Source: Symsagittifera roscoffensis
Lineage: Eukaryota; Xenacoelomorpha; Acoela; Convolutidae
Reading direction: 5' to 3'
Assembly (NCBI RefSeq): GCF_963678635.1
Contig: NC_087062.1
Location: forward strand, 98,511,705-98,575,704
DNA length: 64,000 bases
In this document: one piece after another, positions 35,399 to 45,589 of the stretch
Position numbering within the stretch: position 1 is the first letter of the stretch
How the letters are laid out: each line of letters starts with the position of its first letter
The notes under the pieces: model-generated
The model's input: the letters and a program-made list of their open reading frames with translations, nothing else
The model's database searches: none
Told to the model about the DNA's origin: nothing
Position numbers and translations under genes: made by a program

Positions 35399-37184
35399 TC
35401 AACTTCTATCTAGATAAAGTGGGAAATAATGCAGATTATTTATTTGTGTTTGGTCAATGTCAGTTTTTACTGCGTATTTGCATTCTAATCGAGGTGATGT
35501 TTCGTCTTTTGCGAGATAGAATTTAATATGTTTTGGTATTTCAACTGTAGTTTTTCGTGTTAGTAGTTCTGGTGGTGTATTTCTACTTAAGGTGTGTGGT
35601 AATGCAAGGTTTTTTACTGCTGTCCAAACTATATGTAAGTTTGGGAATTTCATTAGGAATAGTTGAAATCTATATAATCTATGATTTGGATTTCATTTTT
35701 GTGTAAAAAGAAATATATTTGGTTTATGATCTCTGAATAAAACTGTTGGATGTTTTGATCCAAGTATCAGAAATTCATATTCTGTGAGTGTATAAATGAT
35801 TGCTGTACATTCTCTCATTAGTGTGGATAGTCGTAATTCGGCTTGTGTAAAAAGTTGTGAATTTGCTGATATTAAATTCATTTTATTTGTTCCACTATGT
35901 GATAGTAGTAGTGCTGCGCCGATGCCAAATTTTGAAGCATCGCACATAGCATAAAATGGTTGATTGGGGTCTGGAATTGTGTTTGATATTTGTTCCGTTA
36001 AGAGTTTTTTGACTTCTTCAAATCGTACTTGGTGTTCTGTGGTCCATTCAAAATTATTTTGTTGTCTAAGGATGTTATAAAAAGGTCTTAGGTATAGTTG
36101 CATTTTATAAACATATTTACTTAAGAAATTTAACATTCCAAGGAATTCTTGAATCTTCTTTTTATTTGTCGGTGGTTGGAGTTTTTGGATTGCGTCAATG
36201 CGTGATTTTAATGGGGTAATAGTGTTTTGTTCTATGTTATGTCCTAAAAATTTTACTCGTGTCAAAAAGAAATGTGATTTATCTGGGGCTGCTTTCAGAT
36301 TTTCTTTCTGAAGAACTTTATGATATTGCTCTAAAATTGTAAACATTTCGTCTTTAGTTTGTGATTGCATAAAGACATCGTCTAAATATGTAATTGCGTG
36401 TTTCTTTAGTATTAGTGGTCGAAAAATTTTGCTCATAAAATCTGAAAAAGCTGCTGGTCCTATGGATATTCCATAGAATAATCGATTAAATTCGTATTGT
36501 TGATTTCCAATAACGAATTGTGTTAGACGTCGTGACTGTTCGTCCAATGGCATTTGGTTATATGCACTGTTCATATCTGCGGTTGTGAAATATTTTCCGT
36601 TAATTTTTGTTAAAATTACTTGTATAGGTTCAATGGGCCAATTACATTTAGATGCATCAATTAGTGAATTGAGGTATCTGGCGTCTAAAACTATCTTTAG
36701 TGATTTGCCTTTTGCTAAAATGATAACGGGGTTAATAAATGTGTTTCCTTTTGGCTGTTCTTTTTTGTTTACTGGTGATATAATTTCATATTGTTCTAAA
36801 ATATTTAATAATCTGTTTACTTTATCGTGTAAGTGAATTGGTACTTTACTTGCTCTTTGTTTTTTGGAAAACTGCGTCTGGTTTTAACGGAAGGTGTAGG
36901 GATGAACTGACTTTTCCTACATCAAATTTTGATGTTGCGTAGACTGATGAATATTTTAATAGCTGTTGTGATAGCGTATCAAATTCATTTTGTGTTATTT
37001 GTGAATGCTGGAAATTGAACATAGTTAAAAATTTCTGTTGGTCTTTTGTATAATTTGTTATATCAAAAAATGGTTTGAAATATGGGGTTTTTGTGAAATA
37101 GTCTGTATTTCTTTTTTCATTACTTATTATATTATTTATAGATAATTCTTCATTAAGAATAGTGAATTGGCAAATGTCAAGTAA
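35399..37184 (-). pseudogene. Reverse transcriptase and RNase H of pol, Ty3/Gypsy type, interrupted
   Basis: The 293-aa ORF from 36574 holds the palm motifs: MNSAYNQMPL just after the first catalytic Asp, FYGISIGPAAF, YLDD (about 36380) and VKFLGHNI, then the RNase H part with CDASKFGIGAA, RECTAIIY and RDHKP (usually TDHKP). The RT N-terminal region continues upstream, with a single-base frame change in an A-run near 36866. An in-frame TGA at about 35692 separates it from the next piece (35653-35399), which continues in the same frame into the RNase H-integrase linker. Order and motifs fit Ty3/Gypsy. The enzyme would copy the element's RNA into DNA; this copy is defective as assembled. Confidence 0.9.
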
Positions 37185-38036
37185 TTATAATATATTATTA
37201 ACTCGGTAGGCTTTTTCTTTTACAGCTGAAGTTGTTGCGTTTGTTTCCCCATATCCCAATAATCCTAGGGGTAGTGTTATCTTATTTGGTGTATTATTAT
37301 ATACGTGGAGTGAAATAATATCTGAATTAATGTCTTTTTCATATCTTATTGATGATATGGTTATTTTGAAAAATTTATGAATTGGTCTGAATTCAAAATC
37401 TGACATAAATAGTTTTTGTCTATTTTGGTTTGTATTATATTGATGAACTTGTTTTATTGAGAATTTGTAGACGGTTCCTGATAGTGGGTTCAGGTGTCTT
37501 CGTTCTTGATTAAAAATTGGGTAGAATTTTGAGAAAAACGGTGGTTGCTTGTTTAATCTTTGGAAAAATGTTAAAGCGGTATTTTTTATTTTTGTGTATT
37601 TATCTTTTATATGTAACTTACTAGTTAATATATTTATGGTTGGTATATACTTAGTAATAAATGGTATACCTATGATATTGTGTTTAATATCAGTAATATG
37701 AAATGTTTGTTTGAATGGCTTATTTAGTATTTTGTTTTGTTCCATTGTTCTTGTGGGAGCACGGAATAATTGGATTTTACCATAGTTTGTTAACATCGAT
37801 CCTTGTGCTGTTGCTAACTTACTAGATGTTACTAAGTGTTATAAATTTGGATGTAATAATCTTACTTCATTCCATGTAGGAATTTTGATGATATTCGAAA
37901 AATCAATTTCAAGATATGGTGGCTGAAATTCTTTGCTTTTTGGGCTTTCTAAGAGAAATGGGATTGTCCAAATTTTTTCTCGTGGCGGTTCTTTTTGTAC
38001 GTTTTGATATATGTGATTTGCGGTTAAATTTTTCAT
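37185..38036 (-). pseudogene. Protease-like N-terminal region of pol
   Basis: Two open pieces in the same frame (38036-37839 and 37796-37185) are separated by one in-frame TAA. Features typical of a retroelement aspartic protease are a SSKLATAQGS-type segment, NYGKIQL and NIIGIPFI (the ILG-like flap partner). The catalytic D-T/S-G triplet is not found where expected; the segment there reads EIDFSNIIKI. The remainder (to 37185) is the linker to RT. Either the protease is degenerate or its active site is diverged beyond my recognition. Confidence 0.55.
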
Positions 38037-38175
38037 TTCGTTTTAATCAAATTAATTTTCCGTGTCAATTTTATGTGCTTCTTGGTTGGTTTGTGTAATA
38101 TTATTATTTGGTCCTAAATAATAATTGTTAAGGAGTTCTAGTTGATTTTCGTATATGTGTGAACTAAAAGGTTCT

Positions 38176-39536
38176 TCATATGTGATCTACTATGACTTCA
38201 TATGACTGTTTCTTCATATAACTGTTTGATCTACTATATCTATTTTGTGAGAAGTTTCGTGAATTACTTCGTTCAGGTGATCTACCTCTATAACTAGAGT
38301 TATATGGTGATTGATTTCGAGAATAGTTTTGATTATTTGGAAGTGGTTTTCCAGAGCTATTGTTACTGTATACATTTTTGTTTGGTAAATTTTGATCTTT
38401 TTTCATGTATTGGTAAAATGATTTGTTTGGTTCTTTGTGTTTTGAAGGTTTATTCTGGTTGTCTTGCTGTTTTTGTCTACATTCTGAGATACTGTGTCCG
38501 TATCGTCGACAATAATTACACCATTTCTTAAAAGATGGTTTGCCTTTCCAATTTGGATTCTTTTCATAGATGTTCAAAATTTCAGTGATTTTTTCAGATA
38601 GGTCTATATCTGCTTCTTGTATATTGTTTATGTGTGTAGTTTTTGTTTCGATGTGATTAACATATTGTAATTTCAAGTTTTCGGTTTCTTCGAGTTTCAT
38701 TCTGATTTCTGCTTGTTCTAGTTTGTCGACTAGTTTTCTGAAATCTAGATCAGGTTCACGAATTGAGGAAGGATGAGATGCTCTTTTCTTTATTGCAATT
38801 TTTCTTAAATGTGGTGTTAAGCTCATCATTAAGATTTCTGTCATTTTTGTATTTTCATAATCGTGCGTATTAAGTGAATATGCTTTTCGAACTAGTGTTT
38901 CGATTCTGACTGCTAGTTGTTTTCTTGTTTCATTTGGTAATCTTCGAATTTCATTACATAAAACTCTTTGATGTTGTTTGTTTCTTTCAGAATCAAACAT
39001 TTTTGAAAATTCTTGTGTGAATCTTTCCAATCTGATTTTATTTCTATAGGTAGTACTGAAAACCATTTTTGTGCTGCGCCGTCTAATGTCGTTTGTATTA
39101 ACGCTGCGCGGCGATGTATCCAATTTTGATGGAGTGGTGTAATTATTGGTTCAGGTCCTATATTTAGAATTAAATTTGCTGTGACTGCGTTTAAGTAATC
39201 TTCTACTGAGTATTCAGGATCTGTTCCTGTAAATACCATGAGTGGTTTATTTGATGTTATTGATGATCCTCCCATGAGATATGGGTTCATCCTCATTTGT
39301 AATGACTCTGCGGCGTTTGGCATTTGTGAAAATTTTGTTAATTGATTTTTTGTGATTTCATGTTGTTGTAGATAATATGGTAATGGGATTTCATTTTGCA
39401 TTTGATTTGGTTGATATGAATGCATAGTCATTGGATTTTGTGTTTGTATTGGTTGAAAAAATTTTGTATTATATGAAGTTGGAATTTGTGGTTGTTGGCT
39501 TTGGAAATCTAGTGGGTTTTCAGGAAAAATTTCTTT
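38176..39536 (-). pseudogene. Gag: capsid-like region and CCHC zinc knuckle, frameshifted
   Basis: The first ORF (39431-38913, ATG; open upstream to the stop at 39537) covers a retrotransposon Gag capsid-like domain (MVFTGTDPEYSVEDYL, WIHRRAALIQTTLDGAAQKW). The second (39123-38176) continues it in another frame through a helical Arg/Glu-rich part and a CX2CX4HX4C knuckle (WCNYCRRYGHSISEC, near 38500-38540), then an Asn/Ser/Arg-rich tail. The frame change lies near 38990-39020 and looks like one lost T compared with the expected continuity, within the capsid, so it is not a programmed site. Gag would form the particle and bind RNA. Confidence 0.85.
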
Positions 39537-41039
39537 TTATTGAGTATGTTGTGGTTTTCGTGTTCGATACTCTTGTAGGTATGGTTCAAAAATGTCTGGT
39601 AAATGATCATCATCGGATGATACGTAATCCGTATGGTGAGATTTCTGTTGTCGATTTTTATTTTGTTGAAAAAATGGTAAATTTTCTTTATAATCCTGTG
39701 TAGGATATTGATTAGGTTGGAAATTTACTGAATTTTTTATTGTCGTTGGTCTATCCCAATCGTGGGAATATATATGATTATTAGTAGGTTTTCGTGGTGA
39801 ATGGTTTGTTCTTGGTGGGTGTGTGTAGTTATAGTTGTGTTCTTCAAAATTGTTTCTCGTGAATGTCCTTTGTGGTTTTGATGGTCTTGTCATAGGTCTA
39901 TATGTTTGATAATCCATATGTGAAAATTTAGGGGCTAAAGTGGCTGAAGGTTTTACAGTTGATTGTAATGTTATTTGTGGTGATGTCACTTTATTATTTT
40001 TTGGTGTTGTGAAATTTGGATTTATTGGTGAAATACATTGTTGCGTAGTTGTTATTGTCGTGTGGACAAATTTTTCATTTATGATTTGTGATGGTGTTTG
40101 AATATCTTGCTGTATAAGATTTTCAGGTCCATTGAGGTTTTCATTTTGTATAACCGTTGAATTTAAACTGTTATTTTGTGTATCAGGCAAAAATGTATTA
40201 TAATTTAAAGGTGTGGCGTCAATTGTTAATGGTATAATATTTATAAAATTTCGGTGAAAAGATATTGTATCTATCGCTTGACTTGAAATAGCATTTGGGA
40301 AGTGTATAAATAATGGATGAGACCAATCGGGGTCCCAAACATAATCTGATTGTTGGTGGATGACTGTGTCGTCAGTGTTATTTTGAGGTCTAAAGTTTTT
40401 TCTTGCTTCGTGTATTAAATCTATATTATGTCCGAAATAATCAATTATAAACCCTGCTAATATTTTTTGTAAATCATGTTTGGAGTTTTGTGAAATGTCA
40501 TTATTCGAAAAATTTTCCCGAATTGCGTATAAAAAGGTAGAAAATACAGTGATTTCATTTCTAACTTTGGTGTGTCTAGATGTTTGAATTGGTGATGTAC
40601 TTTGGGTTTCTGTTGTTTCTAATATATTTGAATTTGTGTATATTATAGCAAAAACTTCATTTGTGAATATCGAGTTTGCACTCTGTGAGTTATGGTTTTG
40701 TATACTTTTGATATATTCTGTGAATACCTTTGAAAATTCAAGATCAAGATCGTCTGTTTGAAGACCGTATTTTTTGTTGTCTGGTGTACAGATTCCTATA
40801 GTGTAGATACCGTATTGTTGTGTTAAATTTGCGATATCTTTTAAATAGTGATCTATTAGTTGTCTTCTTATCCTTACATCTGGAAATTCTGCTTTACATG
40901 GACTGATTCCTGGTTCAAATAGATTTATGAGTAAATTTTTACAGAATTTTATTTGTCCTCTATCAGTATCTGAGTCTATAACAAAAGGGAATGCTTGTTC
41001 GTGATCTATGCTTTCGTCACTTTGAGTGTGGCTGCTCAT
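39537..41039 (-). CDS. 500-aa ORF upstream of and in frame with gag
   Basis: An ATG ORF of 500 codons. Residues 1-250 look globular (FCKNLLINLFEPGISPCKAE, a KKYGLQTDDLDLEFSK segment); residues 250-500 are Asn/Thr/Gln/Pro-rich and end in a basic, His-rich tail. It ends at a single TAA directly followed, in the same frame, by the sequence leading into gag, so it may be the N-terminal part of a larger Gag polyprotein made by stop readthrough, or the stop may be a mutation. Its start overlaps the preceding ORF by 23 nt. No domain recognised; most Ty3/Gypsy elements have nothing comparable. Confidence 0.6.
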   Translation of the reverse strand: MSSHTQSDESIDHEQAFPFVIDSDTDRGQIKFCKNLLINLFEPGISPCKAEFPDVRIRRQLIDHYLKDIANLTQQYGIYTIGICTPDNKKYGLQTDDLDLEFSKVFTEYIKSIQNHNSQSANSIFTNEVFAIIYTNSNILETTETQSTSPIQTSRHTKVRNEITVFSTFLYAIRENFSNNDISQNSKHDLQKILAGFIIDYFGHNIDLIHEARKNFRPQNNTDDTVIHQQSDYVWDPDWSHPLFIHFPNAISSQAIDTISFHRNFINIIPLTIDATPLNYNTFLPDTQNNSLNSTVIQNENLNGPENLIQQDIQTPSQIINEKFVHTTITTTQQCISPINPNFTTPKNNKVTSPQITLQSTVKPSATLAPKFSHMDYQTYRPMTRPSKPQRTFTRNNFEEHNYNYTHPPRTNHSPRKPTNNHIYSHDWDRPTTIKNSVNFQPNQYPTQDYKENLPFFQQNKNRQQKSHHTDYVSSDDDHLPDIFEPYLQEYRTRKPQHTQ

Positions 41040-41448
41040 CTTTTCGTTTGATGACTGTTAATAAATAGTTGTTAATGTGTCTAATTGGTTGACTCCAATT
41101 GTACAGATGTACTGGTTTATGCTTGTGTTTCTTTTTTATTCTATTTTTTCCTTTTTTCGATGAGATTGTATTTGTTTCTGAGTCTGAAAAATATACTGAG
41201 TCATGGATTGGGTAAGTTTGATCTATTGAGTCTTCTACTTTGTATAGTGCGTCAAGACTACTGACTTCTGAGTCGGAAAATGCGTGTCGTTGTTTACTTA
41301 AAATTGTTCTTTTTAGTGTTTGCCGTTTTGTGTGTATATATTCAGTTGTTTGTGTATGTGGAGTAATAACAAGATCGTATTTTTGATTTTCAATTTGACA
41401 ATTGTGTATGACAATAGTTTGTTTATTTCCTAAATTTTTTAAGGACAT
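41017..41448 (-). CDS. 143-aa first ORF of the giant element
   Basis: An ATG ORF of 143 codons, first in the transcript and intact. It is hydrophilic, with an acidic Ser-rich middle (DSVYFSDSETNTISS) followed by a Lys/Arg-rich stretch (KKGKNRIKKKHKHK) that could be a nuclear or nucleic-acid targeting signal. Its last 23 nt overlap the 500-aa ORF in another frame, so translation might couple or shift between them. No homologue recognised; copies A and B do not reach this part, so conservation cannot be tested here. Confidence 0.45.
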   Translation of the reverse strand: MSLKNLGNKQTIVIHNCQIENQKYDLVITPHTQTTEYIHTKRQTLKRTILSKQRHAFSDSEVSSLDALYKVEDSIDQTYPIHDSVYFSDSETNTISSKKGKNRIKKKHKHKPVHLYNWSQPIRHINNYLLTVIKRKDEQPHSK

Positions 41449-42712
41449 AAGGTTTAGGATGATGGATGCAAGGTTGTTTGTAAGTGGTTTTTATTTCCTA
41501 GACTGTTAGTCCTTACGATTTTTTGGTTAGCTTAGCCTGGGTCTTTTTATTCAGGGTTGGAGAGAAAAGTATATCGATTCCGGAGAATGAGTTTTACTTT
41601 CTCGTGGCTAATATAAGCTAAGGTGTTAACTTACTTAATCTTACTTAGGGGTAGTGATTGTGTTCAAGGGTTGGAGAATAGTAAACCGATCCACAAGGTT
41701 CAGGTATAATTAGAACGCGAGTAGTTCGTTAGGTACTATTTTAAACTTACAAAGTCTATGATCTATCCTGGGTCGTATAAGAGGAGAGGGTCAAGTGAAG
41801 GATGAATAACCGAAGTTCTTCACTGTTTATTTTAATTTAAATGCTAATATTTGAAAAATTTCTATTAGTCCTGGGTCTTTTGAAGAGGTTGGAGAGTGAA
41901 TCGACGTTTGAGGTCGTTAGACACTTGATAATTGGGTGGGGGAGAACAAAATTGTTGTGTATGATCCAAGGATAAGCCTTGATGATCAGAATTAAAGTTA
42001 AAGATAGAAAATTAAATGAGATCCAAGGATAAGGCTTGATGATTTGGTTAAAGATTAAAAAGTTTTTAGGTTTAGGAAATATAAAGTTTAAGATTTTTAA
42101 ATAACAATTTGTGACCTTTAGTTTTGATGAAGTTAGTTTATTTATGATTGCTGTTATGTTTAGGTGATGAAGCTGGAACAACAAGATGAATGATATTTAC
42201 TAACAATTTATTGTCATGCTACTAATTTTTATTTTTATTTTGAATAAATTATTTTTTTAAATAATTTTTATATAGTACTGCAGTTGAAGAAACGATTAGT
42301 GATGTTTTTATCAATCATTATTGAACATTAATAGTTTATTTAGCGCCTGTTAAATGCATTGAAGATTTTCCTTCATGAACTCTAAGTTTGCGAATGAAAA
42401 TCTATATTCATTGCTAATATGACTCTAAATATAAAAGTATGTTGTGGCTTTTGCCGTACTATCATGAAACTATTTGGTAAGTTTCTCCGTAGTCGTATGT
42501 CGTTTCTTGTCCGTGCTCTGAGTCCAAAACGTCGTTGTTCTAGTATTGTTTGGAAGAATGGTTTGGATCTATTGAGTCGGAGAGACCATTCAATTAAATT
42601 ATTATCGTATAACATTTTGAAAATGTTTTTGTCTTATTTCTAATCGAATTTTTGTTAGTTCTAAGCTAATTTGTTTTTTAAGGTCTTGTTCGAGACTTAT
42701 GGTCGCACCAGA
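41449..42712 (-). other. 5' leader of the giant element with short direct repeats
   Basis: 1.26 kb between the LTR and the first ATG, without a credible ORF. It contains the repeated GATCCAAGGATAAG (41963 and 42020) and three GGTTGGAGA motifs (about 41554, 41662, 41889). This is where packaging, dimerisation or splicing signals would be expected. Confidence 0.5.
42691..42710 (-). promoter_or_regulatory. Primer-binding site
   Basis: The coding strand reads TGGTGCGACCATAAG starting 2 nt inside the 5' LTR. TGG complements the CCA end of a tRNA, as in most LTR elements. The tRNA is not identified. Confidence 0.6.
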
Positions 42713-43149
42713 TGAGTTAGGTATGGAGGCCTATCTCATAGAGTAATTTCGGATAGGGTACGCCGTCTGCTCCTCACGCTATCTTATTTTCGGCCGGATA
42801 GATTCGTGCACCTTCTTAGTCTAATACCGATCCTAATCTTACTCTTAATACTAGTCTCAGGGTGTTTAACTAGTCTCTGCTCAAATACTAGTCTCAGGGT
42901 GTTTAACTAGTCTTTAAATAGATCTAGAGTATACTGGTATTGTTGCGGCTGCTGAAGTACTCGGAAAGAGTCAACTAGTTTCTAAGTTAAATTCAAAACT
43001 CTCTGGTGCTGAAATTACAAGTAATTTCAGCACTTACAAATAAGTGGGTAGTTAGTTAGATGGTTTGTGATTGGTTTGTATTAAATACTTTACAGTGATT
43101 TAATATCTAAATTATGAATAATAAAATATGTAGTTTGGATTAGGTTCCA
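42713..43149 (-). repeat. 5' LTR of the giant element
   Basis: A 437-bp LTR matching 24738-25148. It is longer because ACTAGTCTCAGGGTGTTTAA is duplicated (42849-42868 and again from about 42888). The outer flank CAAC (43150-43153) is the target duplication. Confidence 0.93.
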
Positions 43150-44566
43150 CAACTCATCGAATCATATGTGATATATGTGCTTTGAAACTATATTTGCTTT
43201 GAATGATGAACTGGAATGCCTATGCAAAATGGATTTGAGCTGAAATTACGGATATTTTAAAACTTTTACCTACCAAAGCTCATATTTATTCTGGTGTACA
43301 TCAAACTTCAAACGCAATTTTCAGTTCCGAAGTTTGCTGACTGAAAAAAAAGAAAATTTCATGGCTAAATTAATTTGTTTTCATCGTTGAAAGTTTTTTG
43401 GTATATCATGCTCAGTGTTATTTCAAAATTAAAATTTGTTTCTACGATGGAGAACTTGAAAGTTCCTCTCCAATTCCTTGCTGATACAACCCCAAATTAC
43501 TTGTAAACTTCCGGATTTTTCATTTTTTAATGTTTGTTCAGCGCTGCAACTTGCAAGTGTAATAAAAACTTGGAGCTCAATCATTCTCGGCCATATTGTT
43601 TTTTCAATGTTTTTTCACCAAATTCCAATCGAAACTCAACCCGAATTCAAATATCGCCTTTATTTTGATTTTTTCTTTTGTAGTTTCCCATTGATCTCTA
43701 TTTTTCACCACAGATTCATGTAAAATTCAGAGATTTTTGCATCGCTTAGTGTGTAATATTTTTTTCAAATGAACTTTTTCAATAAAGCCCGGATTGACAG
43801 AAAATGTTTATCAAACATTTTCAAAAAAAAAGATAGACGAAAAAAAATGTATTGAAATAGCATACTAAGCATCTTTTCGATTTTCTTGAAACTTTTTACC
43901 AAGCATTTTTTACCACTATCTGGAATTGAGTAGCAAGTTTTTTTGTCATAAGTTTATTAAGAAAAATTGTGTGAAAGTAGCAAAAACATTTTTCTATATT
44001 CTATAAGAGTGCTTGACAAGCATTAATTCCATACTCTATGATGTAGTATGAAAAGGCTGAAAAAAATCCAAAAACACAAAAACCAAATCCAAGGTTTTCT
44101 ATCATAAGAAAACTCAGAGTGAGAGTGGAAGTTACTACGCAAATAAACAGAATTTGGTGATAATAGCCAGGTATCTCAATGTTAACAATTTCACTCAGAT
44201 CTATATACTAAAAACGTTATGTTTTGTATATGGACAGAAAAATTATATTTTGAAAAAATTGATGATTGAGAAAAAGAACCTGTTTTTTTTTTCAAGTTTT
44301 GTTTATTTAGCTAATGAAAAATAAAAATCAATTTTGGTTTTTAAAAAACAATGGCTTATGATTTTTTTTTTGGTTTTTTATAGTAAGAATGCAAATCATA
44401 CACCTTTCACATGTGAGACTGTAAGATGAACGTTTTTTTGTTCACAAGTTTTGCTCTCATTAAACCATAACTGCCTCTGATTTATAATGTTTGAGTTCTA
44501 AGCCAATTTAAGATATTTTTTGGAAAAAAAACGGTTGAAAATTGCAAAGCAATCATTTTTCCATAG
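43150..44566. other. AT-rich flank, no gene seen
   Basis: Only short scattered ORFs and long A/T runs. Nothing recognisable beyond the four-base target duplication at its start. Confidence 0.5.
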
Positions 44567-44806
44567 ACTCCACATATGATATTATATGATAAGCAATTTT
44601 CTTGCATGGACGTCAAACCCGGTGATTCAGTGGAAAAAAAAAACAGTGCTAATACTGAAGAAAATTCCACCAAAATATTCAAGAGCTTAACTCATTCTAA
44701 CATCAGTGATAGTAGAGTGCCATTTTACGGCTCTTACCAAAAACATCTAAGCTTAAGTGGCAAAAAAGTAGTAGATTTGACTACTCGGCTAAAAGATCAA
44801 TCCCAC
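44567..44806 (+). CDS. Possible internal exon of an unknown gene
   Basis: The stretch runs open between an acceptor-like TTTTTCCATAG and a donor CAC/GTAAGT at 44806/44807. It encodes about 80 residues, hydrophilic, Ser/Lys/Asp-rich, with MILYDKQFSCMDV near the start. The tandem duplication to the right begins within the last 12 bases of this exon, and there the donor is altered to GTAATT. No domain is recognised and no partner exons are found, so it remains tentative. Confidence 0.25.
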
Positions 44807-45589
44807 GTAAGTTTTCCTCTTTTTGGCTATTTTGATGGATGAAATATCAGCAAAAACCCATCGTTTATATATCGCTTAAAGAACCACTGCGTTTTTTGGC
44901 GCCTTTTGGCTTGCTTAGTTGTGCTACTATGCGTCATTGAAAAATTGCTAGACCAGTATAATGGCAAAATCTGTTTTTGCGCCTATACAGCGCTGATTTT
45001 TTTCGAAAAATTGAAATATACGTAGTTACATATGAGGTTTATGTTTGGAAATTTAGAACCCAGATAACAGTGAAATTCAAATTTGTAAAAATTTTATTTT
45101 TCGTAAGATTGAAGTCGGAATCTTATAAAAATTCTTTATCAGTAACGCAGCCATTAAACTTTTAATAAGAATCTTACAAGTAATGACACAAAATTCTTAC
45201 AATTACATATATTTTATTTACACATTTTATACCATCTGAATATCATTTTATACCATTTTATTATTGAATATCATTTTCACAAACTTCCTTAACAATCTCC
45301 TTAAAAGTACAAAACCAGATTCCCGAAGAAAAAATAATCTGATATTCACGGAGTTTTGGCTGTATTTATAGAACCAAACTTTTGATAAGGAGGCAAGATT
45401 GTTAAAAAAATTCTGTTAATTGCTGTAATAAAACAATTTGATAATTTTTGTAGATGCGGTTATTAATTTACAATTCAAATTATAATTTTTATCAAATTTT
45501 TGTCAATTTTAATTTACATTTGAAATTTTGATCATTTTCAATAAAATTTTGTTATCTTTATTTTTATATTAGCGATTAATGGATCGCAT

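Larger units (their letters stand above)
24738..43149 (-). mobile_element. Giant (18.4 kb) Ty3/Gypsy-type LTR retrotransposon with envelope
   Basis: Both LTRs start TG and end CA on the coding (minus) strand and are about 97% identical by eye (roughly 11 substitutions plus a 30-bp internal duplication in the 5' LTR). The flanks carry CAAC at 24734-24737 and 43150-43153, a perfect 4-bp target duplication, so the insertion is complete. The order is gag, protease, RT/RNase H, integrase, envelope, as in retroviruses and errantivirus-like Ty3/Gypsy elements; RT spacing, YLDD and the integrase GPY motif fit Ty3/Gypsy and not BEL/Pao. At 18.4 kb it is far longer than usual (5-10 kb), because of extra ORFs before gag and after the envelope. 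Frameshifts and stops in pol and env make this copy non-autonomous as assembled. Confidence 0.92.

Noticed and set aside
38913-39123. Programmed frameshift between the two gag ORFs
   Set aside because: The frame change lies inside the capsid-like region, not at the Gag-Pol border, and looks like one missing T.
28842-39703. Plus-strand ORFs of 60-90 codons within the giant element
   Set aside because: They lie antisense to recognised gag, pol and env frames and encode biased hydrophobic peptides.
41837-42184. 115-codon minus-strand ORF in the retrotransposon leader
   Set aside because: Low-complexity Leu/Ile/Asn/Phe composition over direct repeats, upstream of the first good ATG; more likely untranslated leader.
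24738-43149. Assignment of the giant element to BEL/Pao because of the chuvirus-like envelope
   Set aside because: RT spacing around YLDD, the RNase H layout and the GPY-type integrase tail fit Ty3/Gypsy, and the target duplication is 4 bp.
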